Positions 59,606-64,000 of a stretch of 64,000 nucleotides of DNA are shown here, in pieces. Each line of letters starts with the position of its first letter. Position 1 is the stretch's first letter. This DNA comes from Jiella endophytica (lineage in GTDB: Bacteria; Pseudomonadota; Alphaproteobacteria; Rhizobiales; Rhizobiaceae), in the NCBI RefSeq assembly GCF_004519335.1, contig NZ_SOZD01000009.1:21584-85583 (forward strand), given 5' to 3'. The notes under the pieces are model-generated. The model was given only the letters and a program-made list of their open reading frames with translations, was not told the DNA's origin and did no database searches. A program made the position numbers and the translations under genes.

Positions 59606-60454
59606 TCAGTCGCGCGCCGCGACGACCGTCTGCTTCTGCTCGCCGAGACCGGCGATGCCGAGGGTCATGACGTCACCGACCTTCAGATACTGCGGCGGCT
59701 TCATGCCCATGCCGACGCCTGGAGGCGTGCCGGTGGTAATGACGTCGCCCGGCATCAGCGTCATGAACTGCGAGCAGTAGGAGACGACATGCGGCACGTT
59801 GAAGATCAGCGTGTTGGTGTTGCCGGTCTGGCGGCGCTCGCCATTGACGTCGAGCCACATGTCCAGCGCATGGGGATCGGCGACCTCGTCCTTCGTCACC
59901 AGCCAGGGGCCGAGGGGACCGAAGGTGTCGTGGCTCTTGCCCTTGGTCCACTGGCCCTGGCGCTTGGTCTGGAAGGTCCGCTCGGAGACGTCGTTCATCA
60001 CCGCGAAGCCGGCGACGTAGTCCATTGCATCGGACTGCGAGACGTATTTCGCCCGCGAACCGATGATCACCGCCAGCTCGACCTCCCAGTCGAGGGCGTC
60101 GGAGCCGCGCGGCTGCTCGACCTCGTCGTTCGGACCGCACAGCGCATTGATCTGCTTGGTGAAGATGATCGGCTCCGACGGCGGCTCGGCGCCGGTCTCG
60201 GCGGCGTGGTCGGAATAGTTGAGGCCGATGCAGAGGATCTTGGAGACGCCGGCGACCGGCGAGCCGTAGCGCTGCTCGCCGCCGACGACGGGAAGCGAAG
60301 CGGGATCGATCGCCTTCAGGGCCTGCAGCCCCTTCGGCGAGAGGACCTCGCCGGCAATGTCGGCGACATGGCCGGAAAGATCGCGGATCTTGCCGTCGGC
60401 ATCGAGCACGCCGGGCTTTTCCTGGCCGAGCGGGCCATAGCGGAGGAGTTTCAT
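59606..60454 (-). CDS. Fumarylacetoacetate hydrolase family protein
   Basis: A 282-residue FAH-fold enzyme. It has the signature KILCIGLNYSDHAAETG, a metal-binding E-x-E in LDWEVELAVIIG, and the GDVITTGTPPGVGMG loop. Close relatives include 2,4-diketo-3-deoxy-L-fuconate (or rhamnonate) hydrolases, which give pyruvate and lactate, and ureidoglycolate-lyase-like proteins. Together with the SDR gene upstream this fits the end of a non-phosphorylating deoxysugar-acid pathway, but the needed dehydratase is not in the window. A ribosome binding site (AAGGA) precedes the ATG. Confidence 0.88.
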   Translation of the reverse strand: MKLLRYGPLGQEKPGVLDADGKIRDLSGHVADIAGEVLSPKGLQALKAIDPASLPVVGGEQRYGSPVAGVSKILCIGLNYSDHAAETGAEPPSEPIIFTKQINALCGPNDEVEQPRGSDALDWEVELAVIIGSRAKYVSQSDAMDYVAGFAVMNDVSERTFQTKRQGQWTKGKSHDTFGPLGPWLVTKDEVADPHALDMWLDVNGERRQTGNTNTLIFNVPHVVSYCSQFMTLMPGDVITTGTPPGVGMGMKPPQYLKVGDVMTLGIAGLGEQKQTVVAARD

Positions 60455-60644
60455 GATGTCCTTTCGAAGATGAAGGGTTGAATTGCGGGGCGGGTCAGGA
60501 CGACCTAGCTGTCAGGTCCTCCCACTGCGACGTCGTCGCCGGACGAGGTTTGTCCAGGCACCGTGCGCCCTTCCTGCCGGGTCGGAATATGCGGCTGTCG
60601 GAGCGGCCCGTTCAGGTCGCCGAGTGTGCGGTCGCATCAATGCC

Positions 60645-60792
60645 TCGTCATCCCGGGCTTGACCCGGGATCCATTCCAAATCGTTGAAGTCGTTGCCGCT
60701 AAGCCGTTCGAACCAAAGGAGTTTCCTCTGCAGCGACATGCGAGGTACTGCGCCGAGGAATGGATCCCGGCTCGGAGGCCGGGATGACGAAG
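60645..60792. repeat. Dispersed palindromic repeat, family II, copy 2
   Basis: The ends CGTCATCCCGGGCTTGACCC and GCCGGGATGACGAAGC are nearly identical to those of the copy at 45684, and both have GGATCCATTCCAAA/GGAATGGATCC next inside. The centre differs. Size and inverted ends match the first copy. Confidence 0.75.
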
Positions 60793-60869
60793 CGTCGGTA
60801 GTAGCGCGCATTGCGGTGCCAGGTGACGAAGGGCATTGGCCGGCAAATCGGCGCGCCACACCGACGCGC

Positions 60870-61000
60870 CGTCATCCTCGGGCTCGTCCCGAGGATCTAC
60901 TGTCATCCCCGCTCTAGGAGCCTTACATGCAGGCAAATCGCCGCGAAACAAAGAGGTTATGGTCGCGGCGGTAGATCCTCGGGACAAGCCCGAGGATGAC
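60870..61000. repeat. Dispersed palindromic repeat, family II-like variant
   Basis: GTCATCCTCGGGCTCGTCCC at the left and GGGACAAGCCCGAGGATGAC at the right form inverted ends around about 90 bp. The sequence is related to but distinct from the two other family II copies. Confidence 0.65.
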
Positions 61001-61195
61001 GCGCTCTTCATGCGAGGCCCTAAGCCGGAAGCCGCATCCGCATCTTCGAAAGCTTGACATCTCAATGGCTCCTCGACTCGAGCATATCGAAGGGCAAAGA
61101 GCGCTCGGCGCCAGATGGAGCCTTCAACCCTTTGGTTCGGCAAGCTCACCATAAGGGTAAAGGGGGATGCGCGCTCTGGAACGTCACACATGCGT

Positions 61196-61939
61196 CTAAT
61201 ACACCGCCCGGCCGCCGGAAATGTCGAAGACGGCGCCGGTGGAAAACGAGCAGTCCTCGGACGACAGCCAGGTGATCAGCGCGGCGACCTCGGCCGGCTC
61301 GACGAAGCGATTCATCGGGATCTTCGAGAGCATGTAGTCGATGTGTTCCTGGCTCATCTGGTCGAAGATCGCGGTGCGCGCCGCCGCCGGCGTGATGCAG
61401 TTGACGAGGACGCCGGCGCCGGCGAGCTCCTTGCCGAGCGACTTGGTGAGGCCGATCAGTCCGGCCTTCGAGGCCGAATAGTGCGAGGCGTTGGGATTGC
61501 CTTCCTTGCCGGCGATCGAGGCGACATTGACGATCCGCCCGTAGCCGGCCTCGACCATCGAGGGGACGAGGGCCCGGGCGGTCAGATACGGTCCGACCAG
61601 ATTGACCTCGACGGTCTTTCGCCAGATCGCCGGATCGAGCTCCCAGGTCTTGCCGTTGCCGCCGGTGATCCCGGCATTGTTGACGAGGATATCGACATTG
61701 CCGCCGGCAAGCGCCGCAACGGCCGCAGCACCGACGGAGGTCTCGTCGGTCAGCTCGACCACCGTGCCGCTGGCGCTGGGGCCGAGCCCCGCCACGGCCT
61801 CCTCGATCGCCGCGCCGTCGACGTCCCAGAGGACGACCGAGGCGCCGCTTTCCAGCATGCGCTGCGCGGTGGCGAAGCCGATGCCCCGCGCCCCGCCGGT
61901 GACGACGGCCCTGCGACCCTCGAGATCGATCCTGTTCAT
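61196..61939 (-). CDS. Short-chain dehydrogenase/reductase
   Basis: A 247-residue classical SDR that oxidises or reduces an alcohol with NAD(P). The cofactor motif TGGARGIGFA is near the N-terminus, NNAG follows in the middle, and the catalytic pair appears as HYSASKAG with an upstream Ser (NVASIAG). It resembles the 2-keto-3-deoxy-L-fuconate/rhamnonate dehydrogenase group, consistent with the FAH-family gene downstream, although SDR specificity is hard to tell. A strong ribosome binding site (GGAGGGAG) precedes the ATG. The shared ACGTATACGT palindrome lies about 65 bp upstream. Confidence 0.9.
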   Translation of the reverse strand: MNRIDLEGRRAVVTGGARGIGFATAQRMLESGASVVLWDVDGAAIEEAVAGLGPSASGTVVELTDETSVGAAAVAALAGGNVDILVNNAGITGGNGKTWELDPAIWRKTVEVNLVGPYLTARALVPSMVEAGYGRIVNVASIAGKEGNPNASHYSASKAGLIGLTKSLGKELAGAGVLVNCITPAAARTAIFDQMSQEHIDYMLSKIPMNRFVEPAEVAALITWLSSEDCSFSTGAVFDISGGRAVY

Positions 61940-62000
61940 TGCTTCTCCCTCCCGCCAGGCGGCGCATCCGGCATCGCCATGGCATATCGCTCCCGGTTAT

Positions 62001-62013
62001 TCAACGTATACGT
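62001..62013. promoter_or_regulatory. Candidate GntR operator upstream of the SDR gene
   Basis: TCAACGTATACGT, identical to the site upstream of tctC. It lies between the 3' end of the GntR gene and the SDR start, where the SDR promoter should be. Confidence 0.6.
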
Positions 62014-62030
62014 CATCGGCCGCGCCGCGG

Positions 62031-62837
62031 TCATGGCCGGACGGCGAAACCTGCCGCCTGCCGGGTCAGGATCGCCAGCGCCATGCGGTCGGCGCGCTCG
62101 CGATGCTGGGCGTGCAGATGCGAGGCGAGCCACACGTCGCCGGCGCGGATCGCCTCGAAGATCGCCCGGTGTTCGAGATCGGACTGCGTCGGCCGGGGCC
62201 GCAGCTTCACGATCGCCATATGGGCGCGATACTGCTGGTCCCAGCAGAGCCGCAACGCTCCCTGCAGCCGGCGGTTTTCGCAAAGCCCGACGAGTTCGGA
62301 ATGGAAGACGTTGTCGAGATGCGACCACTGGACAATGTCGCCCCGCGCGGTCTCGCGCTCCATCTGGTCGAGCAGGCCGGACAGTCGCCGCGCCTCGTCC
62401 TCCTTGAGGCCGCGGCGGGCGAGAAGCGCGGCCGCCTTCACCTCCAGCGGCGACAGGACGTCGTAGATCTGGGCAAGGTCCTCCAGCGACTGGGACTTCA
62501 CGGTGATGCCGTGGCGCGGCCGCACCTCGACGAGATCCTCTTCCTCCAGCCGGATCAGCGCCTCGCGCACCGGCGTGCGCGACAGACCGAGAAGGCTGGC
62601 GACCTCGGCCTCGAGGAGCTTCGTCCCCGGCGGCAGGCGGCCTTCGAGGATGCGGAACTTCAAATCGTGATAGGCCCGGTCGCGGGCCGGCATGCGGGCC
62701 AACCCCTGCAGCGTCGGCCGCGGCCGCGAACCGCCCGGCGTCGGCAAAGGGCGCTGCTTGCGCTGCCGGCCGGCATCGGTCGCCTGCGCCTCTGCGACGT
62801 CGTCCTCGGAAAGGTCTTCCGGCTTCATCTCCACCAT
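62031..62837 (-). CDS. GntR family regulator, FCD type
   Basis: A 268-residue transcription factor. The winged helix (about residues 50-115) includes LLEAEVASLLGLSRTPVREALIRLEEEDLVEV, and the C-terminal helical FCD effector domain follows (FHSELVGLCENRRLQ, then HRAIFEAIRAGD with metal-type His residues). It probably responds to a carboxylic acid and controls the surrounding catabolic and uptake genes. The ATG at 62837 was chosen; 62828 is nearly equivalent. It lies between the 3-hydroxyisobutyrate-dehydrogenase-like gene and the SDR gene on the same strand. Confidence 0.92.
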   Translation of the reverse strand: MVEMKPEDLSEDDVAEAQATDAGRQRKQRPLPTPGGSRPRPTLQGLARMPARDRAYHDLKFRILEGRLPPGTKLLEAEVASLLGLSRTPVREALIRLEEEDLVEVRPRHGITVKSQSLEDLAQIYDVLSPLEVKAAALLARRGLKEDEARRLSGLLDQMERETARGDIVQWSHLDNVFHSELVGLCENRRLQGALRLCWDQQYRAHMAIVKLRPRPTQSDLEHRAIFEAIRAGDVWLASHLHAQHRERADRMALAILTRQAAGFAVRP

Positions 62838-62878
62838 GGCGCCATCACGTCCCGCTTGTCCTTTCCGTCCTTCGCCCT

Positions 62879-63775
62879 TCAGAGCGGCTTGCCCGGAACG
62901 CCGTTCAGCCCGGCGATGATGTCGGCGAGCGTCGGCAGATACTGCTCGCCCTTGCCGAGCGCTTCGGCCGTGGCGAAGTCGTTCTTCACCGCCGAGGAGA
63001 CGTGGCTGGCGATGCCGCTCTCGTTTGCCAGCGAGACCAGATAGCGCATGTCCTTGTGGGCATTGCGCAGGGCGAATTTGTGGGCGTTCGGATTGCCGCC
63101 CACCACATAGTCCATGAAGGTCTGGTAGAAACCGCAATCCATCCGGCCGCCGCCGATGACCGAGTGGAAGACCTCGGGCGTGATGCCGTTCTTGCCGCCG
63201 ATCGCCAGCGCCTCGGAATAGAGCGCGGCATAGCCGAGGGAGATGAAGTTGTTGAGGAGCTTCATCGTGTGGCCGGCGCCGGTTTCGCCGACCCTGACGA
63301 CCTTGCCGGCGATCGGTTCGAGATAGGGCTTCACCTTCTCGAACACTTCCTCGCTCGCGCCGACCATGACGTCGAGATTGCCCTCCCAGGCCTCCTTCGG
63401 GGTGCGCGACAGCGGCGCGTCAACGAAAGTGATGCCCTCGCCCTGAAGCTTCTCGGCCAGCGCGCGGCTGGAAACCGGATTGGCGGTGGAGGTGTCAATG
63501 ACCGTCGTCACCGCGCCCCTGGCGGCGATCAGTTCGGCGACCGTTTCCTCCACCTGCGGGCTGCCGGGCAGGCAGAGAAAGACGATTTCCGCCGTTTCGG
63601 CGATCCCGGCGACGCTCTTCGCCTCCGATGCTCCACGTGAAACAAGGTCGTCGATCGGCTCGCGGTTGCGATGAGCGAGAACGGACAACGGGTACCCGGC
63701 CTCGACGAGGTTCTTCGCCATGCCGTGGCCCATCAGCCCGGCGCCGATGAATCCGATGGTTGGACGGTCGGTCAT
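62879..63775 (-). CDS. NAD(P)-dependent oxidoreductase, 3-hydroxyisobutyrate dehydrogenase family
   Basis: A 298-residue beta-hydroxyacid dehydrogenase. The cofactor motif IGFIGAGLMGHGMAKNL is at the N-terminus, FVDAPLSRTP follows, and the catalytic lysine lies in AGHTMKLLNNF. Such enzymes act on 3-hydroxyisobutyrate, tartronate semialdehyde or similar 3-hydroxy acids; DAPLSRTPKEA differs from the usual DAPVSGG, so the substrate may be unusual. A good ribosome binding site (GGGAGAG) precedes the ATG. A parS-like sequence lies inside the gene. Confidence 0.9.
   Translation of the reverse strand: MTDRPTIGFIGAGLMGHGMAKNLVEAGYPLSVLAHRNREPIDDLVSRGASEAKSVAGIAETAEIVFLCLPGSPQVEETVAELIAARGAVTTVIDTSTANPVSSRALAEKLQGEGITFVDAPLSRTPKEAWEGNLDVMVGASEEVFEKVKPYLEPIAGKVVRVGETGAGHTMKLLNNFISLGYAALYSEALAIGGKNGITPEVFHSVIGGGRMDCGFYQTFMDYVVGGNPNAHKFALRNAHKDMRYLVSLANESGIASHVSSAVKNDFATAEALGKGEQYLPTLADIIAGLNGVPGKPL
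63629..63644. promoter_or_regulatory. parS: Candidate parS site 8 (degenerate, inside dehydrogenase gene)
   Basis: TGCTCCACGTGAAACA matches the consensus at 14 of 16 positions, but one mismatch lies in the inner palindrome. It is about 25 kb from parAB and the least certain of the eight. Confidence 0.4.
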
Positions 63776-63869
63776 GAATTGGCTCTCCCGGTTCTTGTCG
63801 GCTGGCTGGTCAGAACGACCCGCTCCATCGCGGTTTTGATTGCAGCCTCGACTTTCTGCGACGGTGCTG

Positions 63870-63910
63870 TGCGCCCCCCTCTGCCTGCCGGCATCTCCCC
63901 CTCAAGGGCA
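63870..63910. repeat. Family III palindromic repeat, partial
   Basis: The arm GCGCCCCCCTCTGCCTGCCG is followed by CATCTCCCCCTCAAGGG, after which the hairpin is lost. It is nearly identical to the copy at 57281 over its first part. It lies upstream of the dehydrogenase gene at the right edge of the window. Confidence 0.65.
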
Positions 63911-64000
63911 GGCGAATCGCATATGGCCGGCGGTGATTTGAAGCTGATCGGGCTTGCGGTTTTGGCTCTGATTGATTCTGGAAGCATCCATGGAGATGTC

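Larger units (their letters stand above)
60455..61195. other. Long repeat-rich intergenic region
   Basis: About 740 bp between the SDR and FAH-family genes without a supported gene. It holds two adjacent family II palindromic repeats (60645-60792 and 60870-61000). A further short segment near 61125-61160 (TTCGGCAAGCTCACCATAAGG) looks like part of yet another repeat. Short open frames here are repeat-derived. Confidence 0.6.

Noticed and set aside
63772..63987. Short minus-strand open frame at the right edge
   Set aside because: It is made mostly of a family III repeat and the upstream region of the dehydrogenase gene; no ribosome binding site.

Overview
The window is 64 kb of dense, GC-rich chromosomal DNA, about 90 percent coding, from an alphaproteobacterium. 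Several gene orders are typical of Hyphomicrobiales (Rhizobiales): prmC-prfA-ptsP-lysC with ubiG nearby, and leuS-lptE-holA / parB-parA-rsmG-mnmG / mnmE. A DddL-like DMSP lyase candidate suggests a marine lineage, possibly near Aurantimonadaceae such as Fulvimarina. That placement is inference from gene content; no 16S rRNA gene is present. I found no rRNA, tRNA, CRISPR array, transposase, integrase or phage gene.

Layout. 0-10 kb (minus strand): translation termination (prmC, prfA), the nitrogen-PTS enzyme I (ptsP), aspartokinase (lysC), then a tightly packed four-gene operon (family-2 glycosyltransferase, acyl-CoA dehydrogenase-like protein, PIG-L deacetylase, NodS-like methyltransferase). 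10-20 kb (mostly plus): ubiG, a small unknown protein, the DMSP lyase candidate, two Cys-rich DUF1326 proteins with a Met-rich DUF2182 membrane protein, an unknown protein, an adenylate cyclase with TPR-like C-terminus, and an ArsR regulator with a permease. 20-31 kb: a TonB-dependent siderophore receptor divergent from an AraC regulator, an AI-2E-type permease, acs, a metallo-beta-lactamase hydrolase and an animal-type haem peroxidase. 31-46 kb: the origin-proximal core (leuS, lptE, holA, parAB, rsmG, mnmG, mnmE), with a Uma2 protein, ChaC and a GNAT acetyltransferase between mnmG and mnmE. 46-54 kb: accessory genes including a LysE exporter, a YyaL-type thioredoxin protein, a toxin-antitoxin pair, an orphan TAXI binding protein, mscL, benE and a low-GC single gene with a PD-(D/E)XK nuclease signature. 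54-64 kb (minus): a catabolic and uptake region with a 2-hydroxyacid dehydrogenase, TctCBA, FAH-family hydrolase, SDR, GntR regulator and a 3-hydroxyisobutyrate-dehydrogenase-like enzyme, interrupted by a ParDE module.

Non-coding signals. Eight copies or near-copies of the parS palindrome (core TTCACGTGAA) lie around parAB, six of them inside genes. An identical 13-mer, TCAACGTATACGT, lies upstream of both tctC and the SDR gene and is a good candidate operator for the GntR regulator. Three families of dispersed palindromic repeats occupy the larger intergenic gaps. The clearest accessory items are the PD-(D/E)XK islet, the four-gene glycosyltransferase operon, the DUF1326/DUF2182 trio and the GntR regulon. 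None can be shown to be a new system from sequence alone.
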